In this document: piece by piece, positions 1 to 10,959 of the stretch | Layout of the letters: each line of letters starts with the position of its first letter | Position numbering within the stretch: position 1 is the first letter of the stretch | Source: Chara braunii | Lineage: Eukaryota > Streptophyta > Charophyceae > Charales > Characeae | Assembly (NCBI GenBank): GCA_003427395.1 | Contig: BFEA01000009.1 | Coordinates: 5,406,271-5,436,017, forward strand | Direction: 5' to 3' | DNA: 29,747 bases | The notes under the pieces: generated by a model | The model's input: only the letters and a program-made list of their open reading frames with translations | The model's database searches: none | Told to the model about the DNA's origin: nothing | Translations under genes and position numbers: made by a program

Positions 1-216
1 CTGTACCTTCGGAGCGTTGCGGACGAGGAGATGGCCAGATGTATGGCATATATCAGCAAGATCGATCCTACGACATCCTTTGACATGAGCTACGTGGTTC
101 CAGAGTCGATGGCCACTCAGGTTCCCAATGACGAGGAGGACCAACGTGTACCAGATATGGAGTCCCAGGCAGTCGAGCCCACTCATGAGGGGGTACCACT
201 TGTCATTATTGATTGA
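1..216 (+). CDS. 3' end of an unrecognised reading frame
   Basis: The frame is open from the first base of the window to a TGA at 214-216, giving 71 residues that begin LYLRSVADEEMARCMAYI. The true start is outside the window, so the internal ATG at 31 should not be taken as the start. The C-terminal half is acidic, with a DEED run near residue 46, and ends VPLVIID. I do not recognise a family. The sequence downstream is T-rich with no further coding signal, which fits a 3' end. It could be a cellular last exon or the tail of a transposon gene. The frame is short, so chance remains possible. Confidence 0.35.
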   Translation: MYLRSVADEEMARCMAYISKIDPTTSFDMSYVVPESMATQVPNDEEDQRVPDMESQAVEPTHEGVPLVIID

Positions 217-476
217 GGCTCGTATCTTTTAGTCACTGAGATGTACTATGACATTATTACGATTTACCAGTGACTGCAGCCCCTTCTTTATGGTTGCTTC
301 CTCCATTCTTTGTGTACTACTCTTCAGTCTCGTGTCTCTGGTCATGCTCTTGCAGAGTTTGGTTTTCTGGTCTTTTCATCCTATTAGTGTCATTTGATTT
401 ATGATGCATGTCGTGTAATGCATGGAATGTTTATGCATGAGATAACAAGTTATTTATCACTCCAGGGGTAACTCAT
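217..476. other. AT-rich non-coding stretch, possible 3' UTR
   Basis: This stretch follows the stop codon at 214-216. It is T-rich and has no reading frame of note. Several TGCATG/TGTAA-like words lie around 400-440, but no poly(A) signal can be assigned. Confidence 0.3.
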
Positions 477-814
477 ATCGACTCGCAATGCAAATGTACG
501 CAAGCAGTCGCAATGATGGCGTACTATGTAGTGCCCATAATCGTGCGGTCCTCGTTAATCTCGAGGGTCGCATTCGACGCTCAAGTGTCGGATGACACGC
601 GCCTTGAGGGTTAGTCTCTCGACGCTGGACAAACGCCAAGCGTGGTTGAAGACCACACACCCTCTTTTGCACTCTGTGCAGAGCGGGTGGTACACAGGTC
701 CATACCTGTGGTGGCAGTCGGTTCTTACTGCCCTGGAGATGAGCCCCACTCCAGGCTTAGACAAAAGTCAAGGGGTTTGACTTTGACGGCTGCCACGGAC
801 TACAACGTCCAACT
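477..814 (+). repeat. Dispersed repeat R1, copy 1
   Basis: This stretch aligns with 28484-28781 in the same orientation. Shared landmarks, in order, are a TACTATGTAGTGCCCATAA-like block, ATCTCGAGGGTCGC, CTCTCGACGC, GGTTGAAGACCACAC, and the end block GGGGTTTGACTTTGACGGCT followed by CCACGGACTACAACGTCCAAC. Both copies carry a hairpin at the same place; here it is 693-699 paired with 704-710. The function is unknown. It could be an LTR or a non-autonomous element. The ends are inferred from where the two copies stop matching. Confidence 0.8.
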
Positions 815-1597
815 ATAAAACTTAACAAACAAAATCATCCAATAAATAAATAAACATCCCACCACTTATATATCGAATCAGATATCGAGATAACAACAAA
901 AGGAGGGGGAAACATAAACCCATCAGGTTTGCAGATCGTACGACATATGGTTGTCATTCTCACTGCCTCCAAAGTATGACCCATATACCAAGCTTCAGAA
1001 TACTAACCGGCATAAAACACAGACACACACAATAGTCACATTGCCATACACCAATGTGGTCAACTTTACTGTTCCCTGTAACTCACACCACGCCTCACAC
1101 TCAAGCCCAAGTCATAGTCAAAATCTCCATAAATCTCACAAATTCTTTATAATGGTCATTTAAAAGAAGTCCGGTTAAAACCCTCAAAGAAACATATCGA
1201 AACTCAGGGCTAAGGCAATCAAGTTGAGATATAGGTATAGGCAAATCTGTGTCATGAGCCGACAAGTCGGCGATCAACCAGCCGACAAGTCGGCGATCAA
1301 CCAGCCGACCTATTATCAGTGATAACAGAAAATGATCCTCGTAGGATCAAGCTGAAACTAGTCCAAATCTTGAGTCAGGTGATCAAAAGGACCTGTAACA
1401 CAAGGCAGGTCAACACCCAAGGCTAAAACCATAAGCCCCTGGAGAATAATCCCCATACCACAATCTCTCTCAGAGCCTCCCCTAATAGCTAAACCTAAGT
1501 CTACCTTTAAGCCAGCGCCCAAAGAAAGGTAGACTCATGACATAATCTCCCCTATCCAGGGTGGATTACCAAAATCGCCACCTTTCGAAATATAATC
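815..1597. other. AT-rich non-coding stretch
   Basis: No gene is supported here. The only structure I see is a short tandem repeat at 1259-1309, listed separately. The 70-codon frame at 951-1163 is rich in Thr, His and Ser in an A/C-rich stretch and looks like chance. Confidence 0.5.
1259..1309 (+). repeat. 23 bp tandem repeat, 2.2 copies
   Basis: Two exact 23 bp units (1259-1281 and 1282-1304) are followed by a five-base start of a third. Each unit begins CCGACAAGTCGG, which folds as a CCGAC/GTCGG hairpin with a two-base loop. Confidence 0.95.
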
Positions 1598-1930
1598 TAA
1601 CTCTTTTTAAACTAAGAAAATTTCGACAGCACTTCCCGTAGAAAAAGTGCCTTTTCAGAATTTATATCAGCCCGAATATGAAAACAGAAATAGTCTTTGA
1701 CTTCCCACACTTCAATTTTGTCTAACTCCCTGAATTAGCAAAAATTTGGGCAACACTCCCCTGAGAAAATGAGACTTCCCAGATTTCTACTAAGCCATAT
1801 ATGAACTTTAGACAAGTTGAACCTTGAGAAGTCAGAAATTTGACTAACTCCTTGGATTTGCAGAAATTTCGGCAGCGCTTCCCGTAGAGAAAGTAGCTTA
1901 CCAAAATTTATACAAAACCAAGTATAACAA
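1598..1930 (+). repeat. Three diverged tandem units of about 123 bp
   Basis: Units begin at 1598, 1723 and 1845, each with TAACTC. They share the order TAACTC, an AAATTTCGGCAGC-like word, CTTCCCGTAGA, AAAGTG, AATTTATA and a final ATATGAAC-like word. Divergence is high, so the duplication is old. The unit leads directly into the hairpin array at 2201-3000 and may belong to the same element. Confidence 0.75.
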
Positions 1931-2200
1931 AAGATCCCAGAAAATGCGAGAATTGATCTAGAAAAAAGAACTTAACTCAGAAAATGCAGGAATCGAAATT
2001 AACTCCTATGACTCTAGCACATCGCGAGCGACTAAAACAACTACCTATCAAACTGAAACTGCAACCAAGTAGTAACCTCACTCAGTCACATGCAGGCCAC
2101 AAAGGTAAGTACTGTCACCGTCCCCAAGTCAACTTAGCAATTAATAGTTCATAGTCTCTCAATGATTTAACCCTTCATACCCTGCTTACATAAGGCGTAA

Positions 2201-3000
2201 AGTCAGGACACCCAAACTTATGGAATGAGTCTGACTTAGCCAAAGTATACACAAACACAGGGCACAACTACTTTTCTCTTCTTTGGGCGTATGACTAGAC
2301 CATTCTAGGAGCCCCGAACTGTTTAAAAAAACAAGTTGTATAGATCTCTTTGAACTTTAATTTTCAAGGTGGGCGTAAGACTGAGCCATTCATCTTAGGA
2401 ACAATGTTGAGTCGGCCCAAGTTACCTTCAATTATATTCTTAATTGTACTCTCTTCAATTTACGATAAGCTATAGTCAGACCATCCAATCTTATGAAACC
2501 CGTGTCTGACTAGCCTGTTTTTAATAGAATAATAATACGTATAGCCAAATTATAACCATTGGGTTCCGGCATGTGCGAGGCTTTGAGTCAGACCCCCTGA
2601 ACTTACAGAAGGATCTAACTATCTGCCAGATTCATTGCTCTCTAAACTATTATGTGTGAGACATTGAGTCAACCCCCCTGAACTTACAAAAGGGTTCGCC
2701 CTTTGCCAAAGATTACTCCCTCAGAATAAAGGCAGGAATAGACTGAGCCACCTGAACTTACAGAACAGCTCGGCCCCCTCGTTCAGAAACAAGGAAACTT
2801 AAGAAAACCCAAGAAACAAGGCAACTAAGCGTACCTAAACTTATAGAGCGCCCTGAGCTCCTGAAAATCGAACACAATCAAGCCCTCGCCAGTCAGAGCA
2901 GTCAGGTCACCTAAGCTTATAGAGCGTCTTGACCCTCCATGCAATTCGAAAAATAAAACACAGCAGTCAGGTCATCCAATCTTATGGAACATACCTGACC
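2201..3000 (+). repeat. Array A: about ten diverged hairpin-forming units
   Basis: Related units of about 35-45 bp recur every 60-110 bp, starting near 2201, 2286, 2377, 2471, 2584, 2664, 2740, 2826, 2900 and 2961. The typical form is GTCAGGTCA, CC, an AACTTATAGAGC-like core, then a word that pairs back with the start. For example, GTCAGGT pairs with ACCTGAC in the last unit. The core varies between CTTATGGAA, CTTACAGAA and CTTATAGAG. No frame runs through it. The structure resembles array B at 15876-16870. Confidence 0.7.
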
Positions 3001-3214
3001 CTATAAGACCCTTTCAACCTCAAACAAAACCACCTTACTCCCACCCTTCCCCCAGATGCAACCCCTTTTGTTCACAATCTGCGTTCAGGCAATCAACAAG
3101 CGAAAATTGCCATCTCGCACACATTCCTTTATTTAGTCTGACTTGTGTCCTGAAAGTGAAACCAAAAGTCAAAGTACAGAATTCACGCAATACACTCAAT
3201 CAATCCATAGAAAG

Positions 3215-3320
3215 ATATACAAATAGGGGTTATAGTTGGGTTTATAGAAGGGGTCAGGGGATTACTATTCAGTTCTCTGCCTCAAGGACTCCTCCTGAGT
3301 CCCGACAGAGCTCCCTTAAT
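3215..3320 (+). repeat. Tail block after array A, shared with 17.06-17.18 kb
   Basis: The word GACTCCTCCTGAGTCCCGAC followed by AGAGCTCCC matches GTTCCTCCTGAACTCCAGCT followed by GAGCTCCC near 17144. Upstream, GTTATAGTTGGGTTTATAGA resembles GTTGTAGCATATACGGGTAT at 17075. Both blocks sit just past a hairpin array, so array plus tail is probably one element type present twice, in the same orientation. Confidence 0.55.
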
Positions 3321-3420
3321 CAGCGGGGCGAACCTCCCACAGAGGCCTTGGCGCGGATTACGGGTTGCAATCCCGCCTGCCGCTTTCCTCTCAGAACCAA
3401 CAGACTAGACTCAGAGTAAG

Positions 3421-4689
3421 AAGGGCAAAGGTAGAAGCCTTTAGTCTCGCAGGTACAAGAGGGGTGCACTCAGACTTGCAGGAGAGGGCCTTGGTACCTG
3501 GATGAGCTTGAGGGCCCCACAATGGCAGCCAGTGTAACAACTTGGTTAGACCGAAGTCAAACCGCCGAATGTTGACTCTCTTACAATACTCCTACGCGCA
3601 ACTAGGCCCCTTATCAACTATCTTTGCCACCTCGCAATACCCATGGGGGCTGGGCTGGCGGCCATAAGCGTGCTTGTAACCTCGCGACCTGCCTCCAGCC
3701 ACTTAGCACGGCGGGATGGACAAGGCACCAACGAATAACTAAGTCTACACTCTCGCAACTGGCCTCCTCGCGTGCGTAAACTTGGCGAGGTGCGTGGCAC
3801 ACTGGTTAACCAATACATCTGTAGGACCGCCAACTCTGCTACTACACTACCAACAAAAAGGCGAGTTTGCAGTCCTCGTTGCTCGGCCCTGGGCGCCCCT
3901 GATCAGGCAGGTATATCTTCTCGCAGCCTTAGCCTGCAGAGCATGACGCCAACTGGCCCACAGGTAAGTACGCACCTTGCCGCATGTCTCACGTTTGACA
4001 GGCCTTGCAGTACGTCGGCCAGCAGGCCAGGCCTTCGAGCCCCCGGCCCGCCCGCTTCACTGCTTCGACGGACAAGATAGACAGCGCCTCCGTCAACCGG
4101 CGATCTCCTACCCCGCTGCTGTCTGTCATAGTTTTGTCCATCAAAATGGCCTTCCCCTCGGCCAGCAGGCAAGTCTCCGATTCTTGTGTGGCTCGCCCTC
4201 TGCCACATTCCAACGTGTTGACCCAGACTGAGCCTGGCACTGCAGTACAAGCCTATCCAAGCACCGCTGGTCCACTGTTGCACTTTGCTGTTCGACAATG
4301 CAGCTCGAATTTCAGCCCATCCTCTCCTTCTCTTAGTCGCGAATGACGTGGCCACACCTACGACTAGGTTCATACATATCCGGATGGCACTTCATCGTCG
4401 ACTCCTCGGGTGTACCTCTCAAGGCGGTCGACACACTAGTTCATAGGTAAGCCCCCAACTCAGTTGTTCGTCGGCCACGATCCCCATAGAAGCAACGAAC
4501 AAAAATGATTGAATCTTCCGCAAAAATAACAGGTAGATTTCTTTCTTTCTTTCACAGTCGTTGGCAGTTCCGCGCCTGGCCCGTTCGGCATCACGCAAGC
4601 TCATACGCCGAGATTGACTGAACTACTAAGTTATCACAAGAACTAACACCCCCATCGCCTTCGCCCCACCCCAAATCCTCAATATGGAC
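3421..4689. other. No gene supported
   Basis: This stretch is mixed composition, GC-rich around 3630-4350. Overlapping open frames exist on both strands around 3900-4373, including a 156-codon minus frame. None shows a motif, and three frames on opposite strands are open over the same bases, as GC-rich non-coding DNA often gives. A strong 5' splice-site match (CAGGTAAGTACG) lies at 3960-3971, but no partner exon can be shown. Confidence 0.45.
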
Positions 4690-5290
4690 CTTTACCCCGT
4701 CGTAATCCGTGAGGGAACACGGACATTATGAATCTTTCCTCTTCGCTTCCTCCTCCTGCCATAGTTGAGCGAGGTGCTCTTTCTTCGTAACTCCTAACCT
4801 ACTACTCTTTTAGCAAAACTAACTTTACCAATAGACTCGTCGGGGGCCGAAACCCCCAAAACGCATCCTCCCTCGTTCGATTCCGCCTCGAAATGAGGGA
4901 GCTACATATCTTTCCTTCTCTTCCATATCGGCCATCCCCATCCATCCGCGCAACCTGATTTCTCATCTTCCCCTTTTCTACTACCCTAGGACTAAAACTA
5001 ACTCTACCACTAGCTTCGCCCTAGTCAAAACCCCCTACATACTATCTTAGATCGTTGAAAACGCCCGAGAAACGACCGAACTATAACATTTTTCCTCTTT
5101 GCCTTTCTCCCCTCCGCCATAGCCAGACGCGGGAGTTTTCCTTACTACCTCCTTATCTACTCCACTAACACCGAATCTAACATCGCCAAAGCGGTCGCCA
5201 AACCCGAAAACCGCAAAAACGCCTCCTTCGACACCCGATTTCAATAAGGGACGGGCGAGTTTGGCTTCCCCGACTGCGCCTAGCTCCTCC
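4690..5290. repeat. Old tandem triplication, units of 150-270 bp
   Basis: Three stretches (about 4690-4905, 4905-5040 and 5040-5290) share, in order, CTCTTCGCTTCCTCCTCCTG-like pyrimidine runs, GCCATAG, CTACTACTCTTTTAGC-like words, ACTAAC(T)CTACCA and AAACCCC(CAAAACGC). Identity is low. The minus strand of the third unit is open for 115 codons (5047-5394), Gly-rich with a repeated FGDRFGDVRFG pattern. The frame breaks in the other two units, so coding is not supported. Confidence 0.5.
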
Positions 5291-5299
5291 CCTCCGCCA

Positions 5300-6443
5300 T
5301 CTCCAAATCTCGAATGCACTTGGGCGCGAATTCGCGCCGGATTCGTTCTTCCCAGTTGCTCCCACACTTCCTCACTTACCCTCTCCGCCTTCACCAGGTC
5401 GGCCCTGCTATTGATAGCGCAGTAGGCCGGTCCCGGTTCTCCTTTCCGCTTTTACTACTCCGTCGGCCTCACCCCTACCGCTAGTGCAATGCCACATACC
5501 GCACCCGCTGCCTGCATCCTGTCGCCCTGCCTCCCCTGCTCATAAATGCTTCATTGGCCCCTGTGTGCAGACACCCGGTGCGATTCCCGTCCCGGTCCAT
5601 TCACGGCCCCCTCCCTACGTAGGTCACGCTCGCTGCCCCGTTGGTGCCCTCCTCTTCTCAGCAGCGGCCCGCTCCTACAACACCCGCTTCTATCGAAATA
5701 AAACACGAACGAAAAAAATAGGACGCCGCAACTTTCCCTTCGATTTATCCGTGTCATCCTTACGCAGGCGCCAAGCGAATCTTCTCCGTATCGTTCCAAT
5801 CCTAGCGGATGTCCCAAAGGACTCAGGCCGCTGGGCCACTCCGCCTTCTCAGGGCCTCAACGAGCATACTCACATCCACGCCCTTCGCGACAGACCGTGG
5901 GATCAAGGCGCGACCCTGCGGTCCTGCCTGGGCATAGCCCCCTCATCCTTCGCGCCCAAGCATGCTCACGTCAAAACCCCTCCCCGCAGCAGAACGCTGG
6001 TGATGGCCGGTGCACCTGAGGAGAGAGCCTGTTAACCGCGTCCCTTCCAACCCACGGGTTAATCACCCACCAGCTCGCATGTACGTCTAGACTTTGCGGC
6101 CCGCGCCCCCCTTAAACCGGGTAGGACCAAGGAACTCTGCCAGCATCCCACGCACACATGGACTCGACCGACTATCAAAAGAGGCGCGCGCTCAAGGTCC
6201 TTGACTGATTCCCCCACCAACGACCCTTTTAGAAAACCGGTGCCACGTCCGACCCAAAGAGGACGAACACAATAATAAAAAAATAATGATGAGAGCAGCG
6301 TTAACCCTTGATGCCGCACAAGCCTAGGTCATTGCGGCCGGACCCCGCCGTCGATCCCCCACGCCTCCACGCGCGCCTTTTCTGCCCACGCGCACGCCGT
6401 CAGGCGGGCGACACTGCACTTGCGTGACTTGCAGAAAACACGC
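5300..6443. other. GC-rich stretch, no gene supported
   Basis: The longest frame is 183 codons on the plus strand (5484-6035). It is rich in Pro, Arg, Ser and Ala without motif, repeat or membrane segment, and a competing minus frame overlaps it. I cannot assign a function and consider chance likely in this GC-rich DNA. Confidence 0.4.
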
Positions 6444-7307
6444 CAAATACCCTTGTAAGGGTATTTGGTACGACAACGTTGTTGTTTTCGATCGACATCA
6501 TGCGGTCTCGCGCGCTCGAGGAACGTATGCGTAGTCCCCCAATGCCCCCAAACGGCTACTGTTTGCTGTGGGCCTCCATCGGGCGGCGACGTCCTTTTCG
6601 GCCTGCATCAACCGTCGGAATCTTTTTCTTCCCCCGACGGCGCCCTTGTGACGAACCACTTTCTGAGACCGCGCAATTTTTTGCGCGAAGATGGTTGGGA
6701 GGAATACGACGGGTCGAAGGGGTGAGCGGTGGGCAGACGGGTCGGGCGAGCAAGTTGCATGAATGCCCTCGCTTCTTTTTTGTTTTTGTCGGAATTTGTT
6801 GGGCTGGCGCCGGGAAAGTCCCGCGCCGACAATTGAGCAACCGCGCCTTAGCGGGCGCGAGAAATAACGGTTGCCATAGCGTTTTTCTTGTTCTGCTGTG
6901 AACACCAGAAATTTTGGTGCGTTTTTGAAATTCGAACTAATGTCGAGCCCCCGCGGGCTTTCGGAATTGTTTTTTTTTCTTTCGGAATTTTCTTTTGCGA
7001 TTAGGATTTAGACTAGGAATTTAGGCGCCTCATAATTTGGCTGCACGACGTTTCTTGCTTGCACGCGCCATGCCTCGACAGGGTCTGGGCTCTGATTTCC
7101 ATCCGTGCCCTAATCCTGTGTGTAACTGTAGTTTTTGGCGGGCGCAATCGCAACTGTAATCTTCTTGTTCTTGATGGCCCTTGTGTTTCCTTCTTTCTCG
7201 CCTCGTCTTCGCATGCACACTCTCTTCCTTTGTTCTGAGTGGTTTCCACGTTTGCATGCCCGGATCGATGCGCGGTGTCGGAGCAAACACCCTTACAAGG
7301 GTATTTG
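6444..7307. mobile_element. Non-autonomous TIR element with palindromic ends
   Basis: The ends are inverted copies of each other. Reading inward, the left end (6444-6478) and right end (7307-7273) match at 31 of 35 positions, starting CAAATACCCTTGTAAGGGT. The outer part of each end is itself a near-perfect palindrome: CCAAATACCCTT pairs with AAGGGTATTTGG around a GT at 6443-6468, and CAAACACCCTT pairs with AAGGGTATTTG around AC at 7284-7307. The 864 bp span has no credible transposase frame, so it is MITE-like. I see no clear target-site duplication (flanks ACGC and ATCA), so superfamily is open. Confidence 0.65.
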
Positions 7308-7866
7308 ATCATGATTTTGCATTCGACATAGTACCAACGCCGGTTACCATACCAGGGGTGGCCAGGAGTGAAGAGTAAGAACTTTCGGCATGACACCGTG
7401 AAGCAAATTCCTCGACCATTGAGGCCAGGACAGCGAGTAGAAAACGGACCACCACCACACCAAGGGGCGACAGCCGGTGTCGGGTCTCTAAAAATGCCAA
7501 CTATTGTCTTCTTTTATGGGGCCTCGACTGTCGGGCACATCTACCTCTACTTGGTGTGGTATCAGCCTACCTACTACTTAGCGTTTTCACGATTCTTAAG
7601 TGTCGTGGGTTTTTTTCCCCCATCACTAGAGTGTTTTCCCCGCTGCAGCCCTCAATGTCGCAGTCACAGAGCAAGTACCGGCCCTTCGGGCCTTCCGATC
7701 AACCAGGTGTCTTTGCAGGCCACACACACACTTAAGGCGACAAAGCACTCAGACAGGCGTGCAAACCGGCAGGCGTGTACTCGCGTAGACTTAGAAACAG
7801 GCTCGGGCCATTGGCCGAACCAAGCCCCTACTCTACATATATCTGGGCTGCTCTATTTCTATGAGA
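7308..7866. other. No gene supported
   Basis: A 172-codon plus-strand frame (7368-7886) covers most of this stretch but has no recognisable motif and runs into the tRNA-like sequence. I treat it as chance. Confidence 0.35.
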
Positions 7867-7870
7867 AGTC

Positions 7871-7956
7871 GGAGTTAGCTCAGTAGGTTTGGGTACTGAT
7901 TGTCAAACAACAGATTCGGGATCAAGTCTGCCCGACCCCTGAACTAACTCCTTTTT
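7871..7956 (+). ncRNA. tRNA-like sequence with closing stem and T5
   Basis: TTAGCTCAGTAGGT at 7875-7888 fits a tRNA D-arm / RNA polymerase III A box. GGGATCAAGTC at 7918-7928 is a weak B box. GGAGTTAG (7871-7878) pairs perfectly with CTAACTCC (7944-7951), and TTTTT, a possible pol III terminator, follows at 7952-7956. Inside, TCGGG (7916-7920) can pair with CCCGA (7931-7935). A CTG...CAG arm encloses TTGTCAA, which would read as an Asp (GUC) anticodon loop, but its stem is imperfect and the T arm does not fold canonically. It is more likely a tRNA-derived repeat than a working tRNA. Confidence 0.35.
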
Positions 7957-8125
7957 ACAAGGAGTTCCTCAACATTTTCACCCGGGCTCAGTCGGCAGGG
8001 ACTTGAACCCGTGACCTCCGTATTAGGAATTAGTTACAGTCAGCAGGTTAGTTGAGATATGATCCCCTGCTATAACGGGGGCCCGCCACTTGGCAAGCTA
8101 GGGTAGTTAGAGGTTAAATTATGTT

Positions 8126-8129
<4 letters not shown>

Positions 8130-8171
<42 letters not shown>

Positions 8172-8203
8172 AATTTTTTTTTTTTTTTTTTTTTTTCTCA
8201 TTC

Positions 8204-8241
<38 letters not shown>

Positions 8242-8252
8242 TTATTTTTTTT
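8130..8252. repeat. Long interrupted T tract
   Basis: About 110 T residues are interrupted by GAA (8171-8173), CTCATTCAG (8197-8205) and single A residues near the end. On the minus strand it is a poly(A) tract preceded by the sequence at 8253 and above, as a retroposed 3' end would be. No flanking duplication was found. Such homopolymers are also prone to assembly error. Confidence 0.85.
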
Positions 8253-10110
8253 CTCTTGTACGATTCCACTTGAACTTACCTTAATGAACTTGCCTCGATT
8301 CTCGAGCAAATTCGTTCCCGAGAAAAATGTTTGATACCCCGCCGCGGTGACAATACTTCGGGCGAGCCTAGTCAAGACCGTACCTAGCTCCGTGGCAGCG
8401 CGGAGTTCGTGAGTAGGAGCGTGGCGTGCGCAAGAGCCGTGCGTGCGAAGACAACCATAAGCAGGGGCAAACACAGGAATGAGGAGGGGGGCGACCTCAA
8501 GGGCGGAGGATGTATTGCGCAAAGGTTGAGTGAGCGGATGCATGGTGAGAGGAAGTGGGCACAAGGGAGGTGGCGCTCGCAAGCGAAAAGGAAGAGGGCA
8601 CGGGCACTAGAGAGAGGAATACAAGCAAATGAGCGAGCATCCACGTGAGTAACGACAAAGCACTAGCCTACTGGCAAGAATGCATGATCGCGCGCACAAC
8701 AGGTACAGATGAGAAAGCCAGAGGGAGGCGAGCGAGGGCTACCAAGCATGCGAACGCGGACTCGGGCTCAAGCTTGAAGTGCAAGCGCAAGCAAAGGTCA
8801 GCGCTCGATCGAGAGTAGATAGCAAATCACAAACGAGGGGAGGAAAGCAGGAAAAGAAGTGAAAAAGATCATGAGATCGTGACGATGATGTGTAGGAAAA
8901 AAATCGATAGGGGAAGGAGGAGGCGAGGTTCAAAAGAGGAAGAAAGGAAATCTTACCTGCTCGAGTGACCTCCTTGCAATTGATGATGGCGATGTTCCGG
9001 GCGTGAGATTTGTACTCGAAGCTACTCGGAGATTATTTTCAATCTGGTCGTAATCACCTTGTTTTGAAGAAAGTCTGAGGTAAGTTCCCTTGTATTATCT
9101 TTATTATTTTATCTCGTTTCTTTTCTTATTATTCTTATCATTTCTCCCGTATACTTAGAATGCGACCAAAAATATGGACTACACACGTGACACATATGAA
9201 CGCGAGAGCGAAAGCTCAATCACTACCTTGAAATCAGGCGCAAACGGCGATATAAAAGGAAGCGGGATCACATGTGAGAGTATGAACAAACTTGACAAAA
9301 CCAGCGCAATCGCAATGGACACTGGTGTGTAGAGGAAAAAATGGGAGTGAAAGTGATGAGAATAGTAGGAAAAGGGAGGTAAACACAAGGTGAGAATGTG
9401 AAGGGAGAGAGACAATCGTGGAAGATGAGAGGACTGAAGAATGGAAGAACGCAGAGGGAAGAAAAGGAAAAACGAAGAATGATGGAAACAAGAAGAGAGA
9501 AAATAGGCAATCGGGCATGGAGGTTCTAGGAAAGGCGGCATGGAATAGTACCGCAGGTGGCCTCAACGCTATTTCGGCCGCTTAGTATCTGCGGAGGTAG
9601 ACTTGGAAAATGTATGATACTCCCGCGGCCTTCCCCGTAAGTTGGTCATGGCCATCCGCCTAACTTGCTCGAGAGTACACATGGCGCTGTCATGTACCCC
9701 ATGGCCTGATCTTGGTATCGTACTCAAGAATGACGGATTGTGTTGTGCTGCAATTTCACTATGTCTTGGCTGGAGATTACGAAGGCTCTCGTCCTCCGTC
9801 TCATGGGTTCGCCTGGGTCGAGTTATGTTGGTACGGCCAGCGACAATAGGCGCGTGTCGATCTAGGGGGGGGAGGAGGATGTTCCGTTCCGTTTGCCTCC
9901 TGATACACAGGCGGAGGGTTTCAGTCGGTCTGAGCGTGTTTGATGCATGGTGTAGTCGTTTTTGTCTTCGGCCTCGTGCTTGTGGCAGAGATAAGGCGGT
10001 GCACTTCTCGTTTCTAATGAGTCATTGAAACTTTGATGAAATAGTTTGTCACATTCCCTGTTTGTTGTCCTCTTCTCCTTCTTTGGCTACGTTTTAACAT
10101 ATTCCCCTTT
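8253..10110. other. Long stretch without a supported gene
   Basis: The stretches 8400-8950 and 9330-9540 are purine-rich on the plus strand, so the minus strand gives low-complexity Ser/Pro/Phe/Leu frames that I discard. GAGGTAAGTTCC at 9077-9088 is a good 5' splice-site match, and CTTACCTG at 8953-8960 is one on the minus strand, but no exon can be built around them. A 128-codon plus frame at 9642-10028 has no motif. Confidence 0.45.
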
Positions 10111-10117
10111 GTAATGT

Positions 10118-10149
10118 TATATATATATATATATATGTATATAATATAT
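10118..10149. repeat. (TA)n microsatellite
   Basis: A run of alternating T and A is interrupted once by a G and then by an AA. Confidence 0.95.
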
Positions 10150-10199
10150 CTGCATCTATAGTGTTTCCCTCCGTATTCTGTTTTATTTTACTGAATTTC

Positions 10200-10930
10200 A
10201 GGGATGAGAGAAGGGAGGAAGAAGGTGGGAGTTAGGAGGGAAGAGGAGATTAAGGAGAAATCACGAACATAAAACAACGTTCCTCCGAACTCAACGCAGC
10301 CTCGTTTCAACTGAACTCGATCAATGTTGTAGTCAGGGTGCTTTTATAAAAGGCAGCGCGAGTGAAAGCGGAAAAGGAAGCGACTTACCTGGCAGGGGTG
10401 CCTGCGCCATTCCACGATCAAGGAAAGATAGAGAGATATCACCTCGACGAGAAGGTGAGCTAGGTAGGCGACGTAGAGGAGTAACGTCATTCCCCGAATA
10501 CAACGCATCCTTATTTCGCCTGTATCTATAACTTGTATGCATTCAACTAGGCACGGGTGAGAGGAACGAACGGGGCAGTGAGTACGGGAACTGAGCATGG
10601 CTAATATTTGGGATCAAGCGTGCAAGCGTGCGAACGTAAGAACAAGAACGTAGTGGAGTCAGAAATTCGACGCGCGTAAACTAAAGAGATTGTCGACACT
10701 ATTGTGAGCACGATGACAAATGAGATTCGGAAGGCGTGATAACTACAGACAAGGGACATCATGAGCAGGAATCGGATAACGAGCGGGACAGGGAGATAGA
10801 TGAGGAGGAGTAAAGATGTAGAAGGAGGGAAGATGAAAGGATATGGGATTGAAGAGATAAAGGAGGAAACGAACACGGGAGGGGGAATGATCGTTTCCCC
10901 TGAACACAATATTCCATTATCAAGACTGTA
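10200..10930. other. Purine-rich non-coding stretch
   Basis: G/A-rich runs occur around 10200-10260 and 10800-10890. Frames on the minus strand here are low-complexity Ser/Leu/Pro readings. No gene or RNA is supported. Confidence 0.45.
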
Positions 10931-10959
10931 CCCCATTGGAAATATAGCTTGTATACGTT

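Noticed and set aside
3960-3971. Perfect 5' splice-site match; similar ones at 9077, 18083 and 25645
   Set aside because: GTAAGT words are expected by chance every few kilobases and no exon or acceptor can be tied to them.
3903-4373. 156-codon minus-strand frame in GC-rich DNA
   Set aside because: No motif, and other frames on both strands are open over the same bases; composition explains it.
5484-6035. 183-codon plus-strand frame
   Set aside because: Pro/Arg/Ser-rich without any recognisable domain, in GC-rich DNA with a competing minus frame.
6670-7140. E2F-like sites inside the TIR element (TTTTGCGCG, TTTGGCGGG)
   Set aside because: None fits the consensus fully and the region is GC-rich.
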